Source of the DNA: Treponema sp.
Lineage (GTDB): Bacteria; Spirochaetota; Spirochaetia; Treponematales; Treponemataceae
Reading direction: 5' to 3'
DNA: 28,628 nucleotides
Assembly (NCBI GenBank): GCA_016296205.1
Contig: JAEDJS010000024.1
Coordinates: forward strand, 1-28,628
The first letter of the stretch is position 1, and every line of letters begins with the position of its first letter. Below are positions 5,806-14,079 of this stretch, one piece after another. A program made the position numbers and the translations under genes. Under the pieces are notes generated by a model. It ran no database searches and was not told the origin of the DNA. It worked only from the letters and a program-made list of their open reading frames with translations.

Positions 5806-7314
5806 TTACAAAACCAGTTTATCAAAGCCGCTCAATAATTCTTGAGCTACTGCAAAAATCTTTTCTTTATCTTCTGCAGTGTTTCCTTCAATATTCATTG
5901 GCATAACCGGGTCATGCAGACTCATGCGCAAAAGCAACCAGCCATTTGTTCCCTGATCATGGAAACTAATTCTTATACCTTCAAAATTTTCTGGCAAATC
6001 CAAACCTTTTGCAATTGCACGGCTTTTAAAAGTTTCAAGAACATTTTTTCCATATTCCTTGAAGTTTTCTTCTTTGATTTTAAATCTGTATTCACCTTCA
6101 AAACCAGCCGGTGGAAGCTCTGCGATAAATGACTCAATCGGTTTATTTTCTTTTTTTGCAAGAGCCAGTGCTACAATCAACTTAACTGCAAGATATGCTC
6201 CGTCATCAAGATAATAATTTTCTTTAAGAGCCCCGTGACCACTTGTTTCCATTGCCAGTGGACTAATTATTCCTTTTGAATTTAACTCTTTGCACTTGTT
6301 AATAACATTTTTATAACCACGCATATAACGCAAATGTTTAAGACCAAGTTTCTGTTCAAGGAAGAATGTAAGACGGTCACTTGTAACACTGTCTGTAATA
6401 ATTGTACTTCCCGGATAATTTGGAGCAAGAATAGCAGCAATAAGAGCAATAATACTGTCTCTGTTTACTTCTGTTCCATTTGCAAAAACTGCACTCATTC
6501 TGTCAACATCAGTATCAAAAATCAAACCTAAATCTGCTTTTGAATTTACAGTTGCACTTTGAACAGCCTTCATTGCCTCTTTATTTTCTGGATTTGGAAT
6601 ATGATTTGGGAAATTTCCATCCGGTTCCAGGAAAGCACTACCAGTTGTATCTGCTCCCAATGGTTCAAGAATCTGGCTTACAAAAAATCCTGCATCCCCG
6701 TTACCAGCGTCTACAACAATATGAAGTCCTTTAAGTGGTTTGCTGTTTTCGTCTTCATTAAGTTCCCGGCAGATAATTGAGCGCAAATGTGCGGAATACA
6801 AATCAATCAATTTTAAATTTGCAAAAGAATTTGAATCTTCCGAATAATTGTTTTCTTTCCATGTACCAGCTGCTTCCTGGAGGATAAAAGTAATATCGTT
6901 GTGTTCCAGGCCGCCATCTTTATCAAAGAATTTTATTCCATTGCGGTTAAATGGCAAATGACTGGCTGTAATCATTATGCTGCCATCAAATTTGGTTTCT
7001 GCAAACTCAATTGTCATGTACATTGCTGGAGTTGTAGCAAGTCCACAATCTGTTACCTGTGCACCAGCAAATTTTATACCACACATTACTGCCTTACCAA
7101 TTGAAGGGCCTGTAAGTCGAGCATCTCTTCCTACACCAATTGAAAGTTTATCTGCAGGTTTTCCAGTTTTTTTAGAAAGCCATGCAACAAATGCTTTACC
7201 AATTTCAAAGGCGGCATCATTTGTTAAATTAACATGTTCATCTGCAACACCTTCCAACGCAATTCCACGAATATCGCTGCCGTTCTGAAGTTTCAAAAAA
7301 TCTTTTTCTGTCAT
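5806..7314 (-). CDS. phosphohexomutase (phosphoglucomutase/phosphomannomutase)
   Basis: A 502-residue alpha-D-phosphohexomutase that moves phosphate between C1 and C6 of glucose or mannose, linking glycolysis to glycogen or surface polysaccharide precursors. The four expected sites are present: the phosphoserine loop MITASHLPFNRNGIKFF with Ser118, the metal loop DTDVDRMS, the sugar loop ETSGHGALKENYYLDDGAYLA, and the phosphate-binding SFHDQGTNGWLL in domain 4. Arg63 and Asp64 of GRDARLTG match the domain 1 pattern. It is somewhat longer than AlgC-type enzymes. The start is set at 7314, with GGTGA just upstream; an ATG at 7323 is a close alternative and would add three residues. It follows the lipoprotein gene after 19 bases, so it may be the last gene of the envelope cluster. 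Glucose versus mannose preference cannot be read from sequence. Confidence 0.9.
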   Translation of the reverse strand: MTEKDFLKLQNGSDIRGIALEGVADEHVNLTNDAAFEIGKAFVAWLSKKTGKPADKLSIGVGRDARLTGPSIGKAVMCGIKFAGAQVTDCGLATTPAMYMTIEFAETKFDGSIMITASHLPFNRNGIKFFDKDGGLEHNDITFILQEAAGTWKENNYSEDSNSFANLKLIDLYSAHLRSIICRELNEDENSKPLKGLHIVVDAGNGDAGFFVSQILEPLGADTTGSAFLEPDGNFPNHIPNPENKEAMKAVQSATVNSKADLGLIFDTDVDRMSAVFANGTEVNRDSIIALIAAILAPNYPGSTIITDSVTSDRLTFFLEQKLGLKHLRYMRGYKNVINKCKELNSKGIISPLAMETSGHGALKENYYLDDGAYLAVKLIVALALAKKENKPIESFIAELPPAGFEGEYRFKIKEENFKEYGKNVLETFKSRAIAKGLDLPENFEGIRISFHDQGTNGWLLLRMSLHDPVMPMNIEGNTAEDKEKIFAVAQELLSGFDKLVL

Positions 7315-7333
7315 ATTCACCATTATATAAATT

Positions 7334-8359
7334 TTACAAACCTTTTTCAAACTCTTCAATAAGTGAATTTTGAATTTCTATACAAGTTGAAGAGTAAACC
7401 TGTTCCTTAACCTTAAATTCAATTGCAGAAGGCAATGTTACAGCAGCAATATCCTTTGAAAACTGGCAGAAAATTTTCTTACCATTTGAAATTTGAATAT
7501 CAATATTTGAGTACCCAGTTAACATTTCATTATTAAACAACATCACTTTTACCTGCTGATAATTCTGATTAGCTTTTACTAAATACGCATATTTTGAATC
7601 ACTTGTTTTATATCCCGCTTCCTGCAAAATTTTTGTAATACTGCTTTTTATCATTGAATTCAAATCATTGGTTACTTCAACTTTAAAAATACAATTCAAT
7701 TTGGCCTTTTGTTTTTCTAAATTGATTGATGCACTTTTTTCCAGACTGTCTTCATATTTTGCAGCACCTTTATTATACAAGACAGTGGCAAAATCTAATT
7801 TTGATTTATAATTGGCGGCAAATTCTTCTGCTTCTGCCAGTAATTTTATTTTTGTTAAAGGATCAACTTCATTTTTTGCCAGTGCAAAAGATTTATCAAA
7901 TTCACTTTTGGATTTACTTAAAACCGGTTCGTAAATTTCCCAAGCTTCCCGACGGTTAATGTATCCGCAACATACATAACGCTTATTTACTTTATCATAA
8001 AATGGAGTTGTATAAGTTGAACCAACAAGATTTACGTTACTGGTTACATCAACTGTTTTTTCCAATACCCGGTCGTCTGTAGTTGTTCCTGTTGAATTTG
8101 AAGTTAATTTTTGTGAAGCAACTTTATGGCTCTTTATTGTCTTCTGAAAAAACCCAGCCAATTCTCCGGCAGCAAGACTTTGCGCAATATCCATCTGAGT
8201 TCCATAACCGATTTTTGCAATATACTCATCTGGTGGAAAAGCCATATCTAATGTATCACTGTTTGCCCATAAAGGTGCCGCTTTATTTGAAACACATCCC
8301 ACCAATGAAAAACCCAAAATTGATAAAACTAAAAGTTGAATTTTAATACGATTTTTCAT
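7334..8359 (-). CDS. LPP20-like lipoprotein
   Basis: A 341-residue predicted lipoprotein. A basic start (MKNRIKIQ), a hydrophobic stretch and a lipobox ending at LVGC put the acylated Cys near residue 22. Residues about 35-150 have the layout of LPP20/FlgP-type proteins: a P-x-W start, the 'AKIGYGTQMDIAQSLAAGELAGFF' helix, then VDVTSNVNLVGSTYTTPFYDKVNKRYVCCGYINRREAW, a typical 'strand plus A-x-x-R' ending. The rest is helical (160-230), then an alpha/beta part (about 235-341) with a weak CsgG/LpoB look. The start at 8359 has GGGAG (complement of 8364-8368) five bases upstream, so an ATG at 8371 is less likely. The neighbours are other envelope proteins. The function is unknown; a structural role in the outer membrane is likely. 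Confidence 0.78.
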   Translation of the reverse strand: MKNRIKIQLLVLSILGFSLVGCVSNKAAPLWANSDTLDMAFPPDEYIAKIGYGTQMDIAQSLAAGELAGFFQKTIKSHKVASQKLTSNSTGTTTDDRVLEKTVDVTSNVNLVGSTYTTPFYDKVNKRYVCCGYINRREAWEIYEPVLSKSKSEFDKSFALAKNEVDPLTKIKLLAEAEEFAANYKSKLDFATVLYNKGAAKYEDSLEKSASINLEKQKAKLNCIFKVEVTNDLNSMIKSSITKILQEAGYKTSDSKYAYLVKANQNYQQVKVMLFNNEMLTGYSNIDIQISNGKKIFCQFSKDIAAVTLPSAIEFKVKEQVYSSTCIEIQNSLIEEFEKGL

Positions 8360-8378
8360 AATTACTCCCATAAAAACT

Positions 8379-8480
8379 CCGCGTTAGCGGCGAGCCAGGA
8401 AGGCGAGTATCCAAGTTTATGAAGTGCAGAGCACGAAATAAACTTGGTGATAAAAAATACACGGACGTAATTTTTATCAC
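8379..8480. repeat. block of four consecutive hairpins in a leader
   Basis: CCGC-N4-GCGG (8379-8390), GCC-N5-GGC (8394-8404), a strong interrupted stem CCAAGTTTAT/ATAAACTTGG (8411-8420, 8438-8447) with an inner GTGC/GCAC (8424-8427, 8431-8434) flanked by GAA on both sides, and GTGATAAAAA/TTTTTATCAC (8447-8456, 8471-8480). The block occupies most of the 191-bp gap upstream of the lipoprotein gene at 8359. It does not match a riboswitch class I recognise and has no U-tract. Confidence 0.55.
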
Positions 8481-8497
8481 ACCTCCATTTATTTTTA

Positions 8498-8527
8498 ACA
8501 AAAAAGCCCCGGAAATTTATCCAGGGC
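8498..8527 (-). terminator. intrinsic terminator of the lipoprotein gene ending at 8551
   Basis: Read on the minus strand, GCCCTGG pairs with CCGGGGC (8506-8527, one wobble) around an eight-base loop and is followed by TTTTTTG. If it is efficient, the lipoprotein gene at 8359 needs its own promoter between 8360 and 8497. Confidence 0.75.
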
Positions 8528-8550
8528 ATTTTATTTTTATTCAGCAAAAA

Positions 8551-9315
8551 TTATTCTGCGTAAACAATCATGTCGTCTGCTGCTTCAACTACTTCTGGAT
8601 TATTTGAAACTACAGGAATTTTGTCTCCCAACAATGAATCCATGATTGCCTGCTGCAAGGCTTTGCTCTGGGCAGTATTGTCATCGATTCCTTTAAGAGC
8701 CTGCTTAATCTGTGTTTCATAATTCTTTTCTGACATTGTCCATACAGTGTAGTATTCAAAATAATTTTGTGTTTTCTTTGTTTTGCGGTTATATGCTTCG
8801 ATTTCTACCCAGTAAGCGGCATTTTTTTCCAGACCGTTCAATTCAACACAAGACATTGCTTCTTTTGTCATAGAAAGAGCCTTGTCTACTTCTGTCTGAT
8901 TGTAAGCATTTCCAACACCATTTTGGCTACCTTTCATTGTTGCTTCAACTTTTTTACCAACAACACGCTGAATTGTATCTCCAACAGAAACTTCAATATC
9001 TACCAAATCTGTCCACTGCTGAACAAAATCCAAATTGTCTCCCCGTCCAACACAAACAAATGCTTTTTTTCCTTCCATTGATGGCATATACTTTTTAAGG
9101 TATGAAGCGTCATACTGACCATCTGCTACCTGAAGAACCCATTCTGGAATTGCACGACCAAATGTTGAACCCTGATAATTTACCATTGTTCTTTTTGTTG
9201 AAGAAGAAACTTTTACTTTGTTTCCCTTGATTTTTGAACCTGCAACTTCTGTTGTTTTACATCCAGTCAATACAACTGCGGCTGCAATCAATGCTGCAAT
9301 TAAGCTTTTTTTCAT
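8551..9315 (-). CDS. predicted lipoprotein of the envelope cluster
   Basis: A 254-residue protein with a clean lipoprotein signal: MKKSLIAALIAAAVVLTGC, acylated Cys at 19. The mature part has P-E-W (near 50), GKKAFVCVGRGDNLDFVQQW and a helix-rich AYNQTEVDKALSMTKEAMS segment, followed by an AAYWVEIEAYNRKTKKTQNYFEYYTVW pair of strands. This order (P-x-W, small-residue loop, helix, beta hairpin) resembles LPP20-type lipoproteins, but I do not recognise the exact family. The start at 9315 is chosen over 9336 because it gives the standard signal peptide and has AAGGA directly before it. A 13-bp palindrome AACACAATGTGTT (9367-9379) lies upstream in the gap to the next gene and could be an operator. 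It ends before a terminator at 8498-8527. Confidence 0.72.
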   Translation of the reverse strand: MKKSLIAALIAAAVVLTGCKTTEVAGSKIKGNKVKVSSSTKRTMVNYQGSTFGRAIPEWVLQVADGQYDASYLKKYMPSMEGKKAFVCVGRGDNLDFVQQWTDLVDIEVSVGDTIQRVVGKKVEATMKGSQNGVGNAYNQTEVDKALSMTKEAMSCVELNGLEKNAAYWVEIEAYNRKTKKTQNYFEYYTVWTMSEKNYETQIKQALKGIDDNTAQSKALQQAIMDSLLGDKIPVVSNNPEVVEAADDMIVYAE

Positions 9316-9396
9316 TTCCTTATACCTCCAAAACAAAATACTGTTTTCTTTCTATATTAATATAATAACACAATGTGTTTTATATTTCCAATTTTA

Positions 9397-9837
9397 TTAA
9401 TCACTTTCTTCCTTTACATATACATAAATTACAAAAGTTGTTCTTGTGTTATAAATGTCTACTGTAAGTTCGTATTCACCTTCGCCGTGTTTTTTGGCAT
9501 CAAAAGTATAATTGTCTTCAAAATTTGCTGAATCAACTACTTTATCATTCTTGTATAATCTCCAGTCACCATGATAAGTTGAATTAAATTTCAAAAATCT
9601 TCCTGTATCTTCCGGATATTCAACAGCATAACTACTGTAACCATTAACAGTTCTTGTTACAAAACAAATGTAATCCTTTGAATCCGGCCAGTCACTTTTG
9701 ATTTCTACGCCATAATATTTTTCCAGTTCCGAAAAGGATTCAGGAATCAAACTGGACATAATTTGACCACAAGAAGAAAACACCAGCGATGATAAAATCA
9801 ATAACCCTGCAAAAATTATTCTATAAATCTTTTTCAT
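9397..9837 (-). CDS. small predicted lipoprotein
   Basis: A 146-residue protein. It starts MKKIYRIIFAGLLILSSLVFSSC, a lipoprotein signal with the lipobox VFSSC; the acylated Cys would be residue 23. The remaining 120 residues are strand-rich (YICFVTRTVNGYSSYAVEYP, GDWRLYKNDKVVD, GEGEYELTVDIYNTRTTFVIYVYVKEE) and look like one immunoglobulin-like beta sandwich. No family is recognised. The start at 9837 lies four bases past the stop of the upstream barrel protein gene, so the two are surely co-transcribed; an ATG at 9864 would add nine residues before the signal and is unlikely. It may be an accessory subunit of the barrel protein. Confidence 0.7.
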   Translation of the reverse strand: MKKIYRIIFAGLLILSSLVFSSCGQIMSSLIPESFSELEKYYGVEIKSDWPDSKDYICFVTRTVNGYSSYAVEYPEDTGRFLKFNSTYHGDWRLYKNDKVVDSANFEDNYTFDAKKHGEGEYELTVDIYNTRTTFVIYVYVKEESD

Positions 9838-9841
9838 TTTT

Positions 9842-12160
9842 CTACATTCCACAGTCAATGCCAATTGTTAATCCAAAATAGTCACGGAAACCTGCCCCAG
9901 TAACATATTTGAATTTATATTCAATCCCAAAAGTAAAAATATTTTCGTAAATTATTTCACTTCCCGCCGCAGCTTCCAGTCCTAATCCGCCAAATTCATC
10001 TTCATCGGATTTTCCTTCAAGTGTCATAAGCTCAAAACCAATTCCTGTATATGCATAAAAACGTAAATCAGAAAATTTAACATTCCAGCCAACTGGAACA
10101 GAAATACTATAACCCGAAATTGAAGCATTTGAAGGTAAACTTCCATTTATTCTATCAAAATTAAAATTTGATCCTGTAAATACACCTCCTTCAAAACCAA
10201 TATTAAAATGTGACGAATCCAATGGGAGCCACAACTGGCAGTTAATGTCTATACCAGAATAAATTCCGGAATTTACCAGACTTGTAATTGCCCATGCTCC
10301 AACTCTATTTGTCTGTGACCGCTCAAATTCTGCATTTTTCTGTTTCTGCTTGTCTTCCTTTATCTGCTTTTCCTGGGCTTTTTTTGCTGCTGCTTCTCGC
10401 TCTTTTTCTATTTTAGCTTCATTTGCTAATTCCATTTCTGCAGCTTTTATTTTGCGTTCATTTTCCAACTGCTGCTGTTTAATTGCATAAGAAAATTCTA
10501 ATTCATTCATGTTGTAAATAATGCTTGAATCTTCTGTTTTCTTAACTCTAAAATATTTTGGAGTAAAATCATATTTATCTGTTTTAGTATTATATTTTAC
10601 AGTAAGCGCAATTTCGCTATAAACATACGGAACACTTGTTCTAAAATACAAATCTGCCTGCTCAACATTCTGAAGATATTTTTCGTAAGCTTCATCTGTT
10701 GCCGAAGAAGTAATCATTGGCATTCCAGTCATTGCAGAATAAGTAATTGCAATATTTGGCAGTGAATAACCTTTTGTGCTTAAACGTTTCATATCATTTA
10801 CTTTAAAAGTTGAATAAACAGTCCATGAGCCTTTATTAGCATCAAATTCATCAACATTTAAAGAAAGATAATCATTAGATTTGTTGATTGACTGGAAAAC
10901 GTATGTTGTACTTTCAAGGTTTTTAAGATTTTCGTTAATCTTTGCCTGATAATCATTTAAAGCTGCCTGCTGACTTGTTCTTAATTCCTTTTCTGAATCA
11001 ACTTTATAATTTTTATATTTAAGTCGAATTGCTTCTATTTTTTTATTTCTCTGCTGAACAGCAAGCTTTGTTGGATTACCCTTAGAATCTGTTTCGCCTT
11101 TCATCCAAGGTTCATTTCTTATAGCGGCAATTTCGTCGTTCATCAACTTTTCAAAATATGAATTATTTTCCGAAATATATTGTTCAAGTTGAATTTTTAA
11201 TGATGCCAGACTTGCTTTATCTGCTTCAATAAGGTCAATTCGTTTTTTAAGAGAAAGACTGGAGGTTAATTCTTTTTCTCGTTCTCTGTCTGCCTTTTCG
11301 GCCAATTCTTTGATTTTGTTTTCGTATGCTTCTCTTTGAGCTTTTGTCATGTTTGCTGCTTCTGCATTCTGTTTTGCTACCGCTGATTTTTCTGCATCTG
11401 CTTGACGCTGCAATTTTTCGTAATATTCAAGCTTTGCCTGAAGCATATTTTTCTTTAACTGCAATGCACGTTCTGCCTGTTCAGCTTCTGCTTTTTGTTC
11501 CCATTCTGCATTTGTTTTTTGAAGTGCGGCAATCTGTTTGTCTGCTTCTTCCAGCTGCTTAATATAATCATTAATATATGTTTTATAATCTGTTGAACCA
11601 GTGTGAGTTAACTGCTGAAGCAAATTATAGGGATATTTTTCTATATATTTTTTATTAACAAGAATCCGGATTATTTTATCACAAAGATAGTCGATATATT
11701 CTTCATCAATCTGCTTAAGTCCACATTTGTCTGTACTTGCTGAACCCACTGTTTCTATTTTTTCTATATCATTGATATTTGCAGTAAGGCTGTATTCATT
11801 TCCAAATTTATAAACTGCAAAAGTGATGCTTAATTTTGCACCTGTCATTTTATTTAATGCCGATGCACTTCCCTGTGCTGCCAGACCCTGAGCTTCTTCA
11901 ATTTGACTTTTTGCCTGAATTTTGCGCATTTCCTGTTCAACTGTTTCTGTGCGCACACTGATTCCATCAATCAAGCTAAGATTTCCCTGCAAATCCTGGA
12001 AAGCACTACTGATATAGTTTTTTTCATCACTTGTAGGATTTGAAATTTTTGACATATCATTTTCTACGAGTATTACTAAATTATTAGCCGCAAAAATGTT
12101 TCCCGCAGTTGCCAACAACAAAAATGCGAAAAAGAACATCTTTTTTAATCGGGTATTCAT
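9842..12160 (-). CDS. CsgG/LpoB-like protein with coiled coils and a C-terminal outer-membrane barrel
   Basis: A 772-residue exported protein. Residues 1-24 are a signal peptide (cleavage after NIFA). Residues 27-170 resemble the CsgG/LpoB/TolB-N fold: an 'LVILVENDMS' strand, a helix, then a 'GSASALNKMTGAKLSITFAVYKFG' region and 'YSLTANINDIEKIETVGSAS', the typical 'ligand not named, gA-x-x-x-x-G-x-v' hairpin. A charged Ala/Glu/Lys coiled coil covers about 200-415, a globular beta part about 416-550, and a second coiled coil about 551-615. Residues 620-772 alternate polar and non-polar residues with many Gly and Tyr and look like an eight-strand outer-membrane barrel. AGGAG lies six bases before the ATG. 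The barrel and the periplasmic rod would let it span from outer membrane towards cell wall. No exact family is recognised; substrate and partners are inferred. Confidence 0.68.
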   Translation of the reverse strand: MNTRLKKMFFFAFLLLATAGNIFAANNLVILVENDMSKISNPTSDEKNYISSAFQDLQGNLSLIDGISVRTETVEQEMRKIQAKSQIEEAQGLAAQGSASALNKMTGAKLSITFAVYKFGNEYSLTANINDIEKIETVGSASTDKCGLKQIDEEYIDYLCDKIIRILVNKKYIEKYPYNLLQQLTHTGSTDYKTYINDYIKQLEEADKQIAALQKTNAEWEQKAEAEQAERALQLKKNMLQAKLEYYEKLQRQADAEKSAVAKQNAEAANMTKAQREAYENKIKELAEKADREREKELTSSLSLKKRIDLIEADKASLASLKIQLEQYISENNSYFEKLMNDEIAAIRNEPWMKGETDSKGNPTKLAVQQRNKKIEAIRLKYKNYKVDSEKELRTSQQAALNDYQAKINENLKNLESTTYVFQSINKSNDYLSLNVDEFDANKGSWTVYSTFKVNDMKRLSTKGYSLPNIAITYSAMTGMPMITSSATDEAYEKYLQNVEQADLYFRTSVPYVYSEIALTVKYNTKTDKYDFTPKYFRVKKTEDSSIIYNMNELEFSYAIKQQQLENERKIKAAEMELANEAKIEKEREAAAKKAQEKQIKEDKQKQKNAEFERSQTNRVGAWAITSLVNSGIYSGIDINCQLWLPLDSSHFNIGFEGGVFTGSNFNFDRINGSLPSNASISGYSISVPVGWNVKFSDLRFYAYTGIGFELMTLEGKSDEDEFGGLGLEAAAGSEIIYENIFTFGIEYKFKYVTGAGFRDYFGLTIGIDCGM

Positions 12161-12232
12161 CCAACGCTCCTATAATTTATTAATATAACGCAATAATATA
12201 GAAAAAACAATATAAGCCAAAAAAGTTACTAC

Positions 12233-12261
12233 TTGAAACAAATGCGTGAAATAATTAAAAT
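12233..12261 (+). promoter_or_regulatory. promoter for the unknown gene and proABC, leaderless
   Basis: TTGAAA (12233-12238), a 17-bp spacer and TAAAAT (12256-12261). The -10 box ends six bases before the ATG at 12268, so the predicted first RNA base is the A of the start codon. Confidence 0.6.
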
Positions 12262-12267
12262 AAAACT

Positions 12268-12807
12268 ATGAGTAATGAATTAATTGGCCAGTTTTTAGAT
12301 GAAGATGCTTTAAAAGCAATGGAGACAATAAAAACTTCTGCAGATATTAAAAAAATCATTTCTGCTTCAGAAAAAATTGCAGCGATTTTTGGAAATAGCA
12401 GTGATTTTAAAAATGCTGCTAAAGACAAATCAAATGGCGAATCTAAACTTGTTAATAGTTTTAAAAACAATCTTCAGTTACTCGTTCAAAAAACTTGGGT
12501 AGAAAAAAACGATGTTGAACTTAAAGAACAGGCTCTTTATCAGCTTACTCAGTTCTGCCAGTCTTTTTCTCAGAAAATTTATGCCGGCACATACAAACAG
12601 TTTCTGGAAATTCTGAACAATGTTGTATTCCTGATGTTCGGCACTCAATCTCGCACTCCAGAATTTGAAGAATATGCTCTCAGAATCGACCCAGAATTCG
12701 GAATTTTCTGGTGGTACATTAAAAATCTTCCAACAGAAACAGACTGGTCCGATGAAAAATGTCGTGCCGTTATACTGCTTGGAATGTTCTTCCTGGCAAA
12801 TTACTAA
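12268..12807 (+). CDS. hypothetical protein upstream of proA
   Basis: A 179-residue, mostly helical, soluble protein that I do not recognise. The first 60 residues are Lys/Glu/Ala-rich (IKKIISASEKIAAIFG), the middle has an amphipathic helix (LYQLTQFCQSFSQKIYAGTYKQFLEIL), and the C-terminus is hydrophobic and aromatic (FGIFWWYIKNLPTETDW, then RAVILLGMFFLANY). No signal peptide, metal motif or HTH is visible. There is no ribosome site before the ATG; a promoter sits directly in front. proA begins only six bases after its stop, so it is the first gene of the proline operon transcript. That position hints at a link with proline synthesis or with translation coupling of proA, but nothing in the protein itself supports a role. 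Confidence 0.82.
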   Translation: MSNELIGQFLDEDALKAMETIKTSADIKKIISASEKIAAIFGNSSDFKNAAKDKSNGESKLVNSFKNNLQLLVQKTWVEKNDVELKEQALYQLTQFCQSFSQKIYAGTYKQFLEILNNVVFLMFGTQSRTPEFEEYALRIDPEFGIFWWYIKNLPTETDWSDEKCRAVILLGMFFLANY

Positions 12808-12813
12808 TCCTGT

Positions 12814-14079
12814 ATGAATATTCAAAATATATGCAATAATCTCAAAAAAGGGGCCGATATTCTCGCCTGTCATAATGCCCTTCAAAAAAATGCTGCACTT
12901 AATTGCGTAGCCCAGTCGATTTTAAAAAACAAACAGAAAATTCTTGACGCAAATTCAATAGATGTTCAAAATGCCCGCAATAGTGGAATGAGCGAAGCTC
13001 TTGTTGAACGCCTTGCACTTGACCAGAAAAAATTCCAGTCTATTTTAGACGGCATGAACATTGTAATTTCCCAGGAGGATCCAATTGGTCAGCAGATTGC
13101 CGGTTGGAAAACTCCCAACGGAATGGAAATCAAGCAGGTTCGTGTTCCCCTTGGAGTTGTAGCTATTATTTACGAAAGTCGTCCCAATGTTACAGTTGAT
13201 GCTTTCTGTCTTGCCTACAAAAGTGGAAATTCCATACTGTTGCGGGGTTCTTCCAGTGCATTAAATTCAAATAAAGCATTGGTTGGTTCAATAAAAGAAG
13301 GTCTCACTGCCGCAGGGCAAAACGGTGTTTCTGATGCCATTTATTTGTGTGAAAGCACAGACCATTCTGACGTAAACGAAATTCTCAATGCCACAGGTTT
13401 AATTGATGTTGTACTTCCACGAGGAGGCGCAAAGTTGATTAACACTGTTGTTCAAAATGCAAAAATTCCTGTAATCCAGACAGGTGCCGGAGTTTGTCAT
13501 TTATATGTAGACAGTGATGCCGATTTTAACATGGCCGCAGAAATTGCATTTAACGCAAAAACTCAACGGCCAGGAGCTTGTAATGCAATCGAAACAATTA
13601 TAGTAAATTCAAAAGCCGCTCCAGAATTTTTAAAATTAATGGCTCAGAAATTCAACTCCTCTGATAAAAAAGTTAAATTTTATGCAGACCAGAAATCTTT
13701 TACAATTCTAAAACCTTTGTACAGCAGCACAGAAATTGCCCAGGAAGAACATTTTGGTTTTGAATATCTTGATTTAATTTGCGCTGTTAAAACTGTTGAT
13801 AATATTCAGGAAGCAGTTGAATTCATCAACAGTCATAACACAAAACATTCAGAAGCAATAATTACAAACAACAGAAATAATGCCCGAATTTTCCAGCAAA
13901 AAATTGACGCCAGCTGTGTTTACGTAAATGCCAGCACAAGATTTACAGACGGCGGAGAATTTGGTTTTGGCAGTGAACTTGGAATTTCTACTCAAAAGCT
14001 TCACGCTCGGGGACCAATGGGAATTAAAGCATTAACAACAACTAAATATTTAATCGATGGTGAAGGACAAACAAGATGA
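12814..14079 (+). CDS. proA: gamma-glutamyl phosphate reductase
   Basis: Second step of proline synthesis: NADPH-dependent reduction of gamma-glutamyl phosphate to glutamate 5-semialdehyde. The 421-residue length is normal for ProA. It has VAIIYESRPNVTVDAFCLAYKSGNSILLRGS (cofactor-binding part of the aldehyde-dehydrogenase fold), LPRGGAKLI, and the catalytic Cys in RPGACNAIET, followed by TDGGEFGFGSELGISTQKLHARGPMG at the C-terminus. The start has no evident ribosome site, and translation probably depends on ribosomes ending the upstream gene six bases earlier. It overlaps proB by four bases (ATGA). The order proA-proB is the reverse of the more familiar proB-proA. Confidence 0.97.
   Translation: MNIQNICNNLKKGADILACHNALQKNAALNCVAQSILKNKQKILDANSIDVQNARNSGMSEALVERLALDQKKFQSILDGMNIVISQEDPIGQQIAGWKTPNGMEIKQVRVPLGVVAIIYESRPNVTVDAFCLAYKSGNSILLRGSSSALNSNKALVGSIKEGLTAAGQNGVSDAIYLCESTDHSDVNEILNATGLIDVVLPRGGAKLINTVVQNAKIPVIQTGAGVCHLYVDSDADFNMAAEIAFNAKTQRPGACNAIETIIVNSKAAPEFLKLMAQKFNSSDKKVKFYADQKSFTILKPLYSSTEIAQEEHFGFEYLDLICAVKTVDNIQEAVEFINSHNTKHSEAIITNNRNNARIFQQKIDASCVYVNASTRFTDGGEFGFGSELGISTQKLHARGPMGIKALTTTKYLIDGEGQTR

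Noticed and set aside
5842..7288. Several plus-strand open frames opposite the phosphohexomutase gene
   Set aside because: They are antisense frames of a strongly conserved enzyme, with no ribosome sites or family motifs.
8362..8607. Short open frames on both strands across the hairpin block
   Set aside because: They follow the inverted repeats and the terminator and show no protein-like pattern or start signal.
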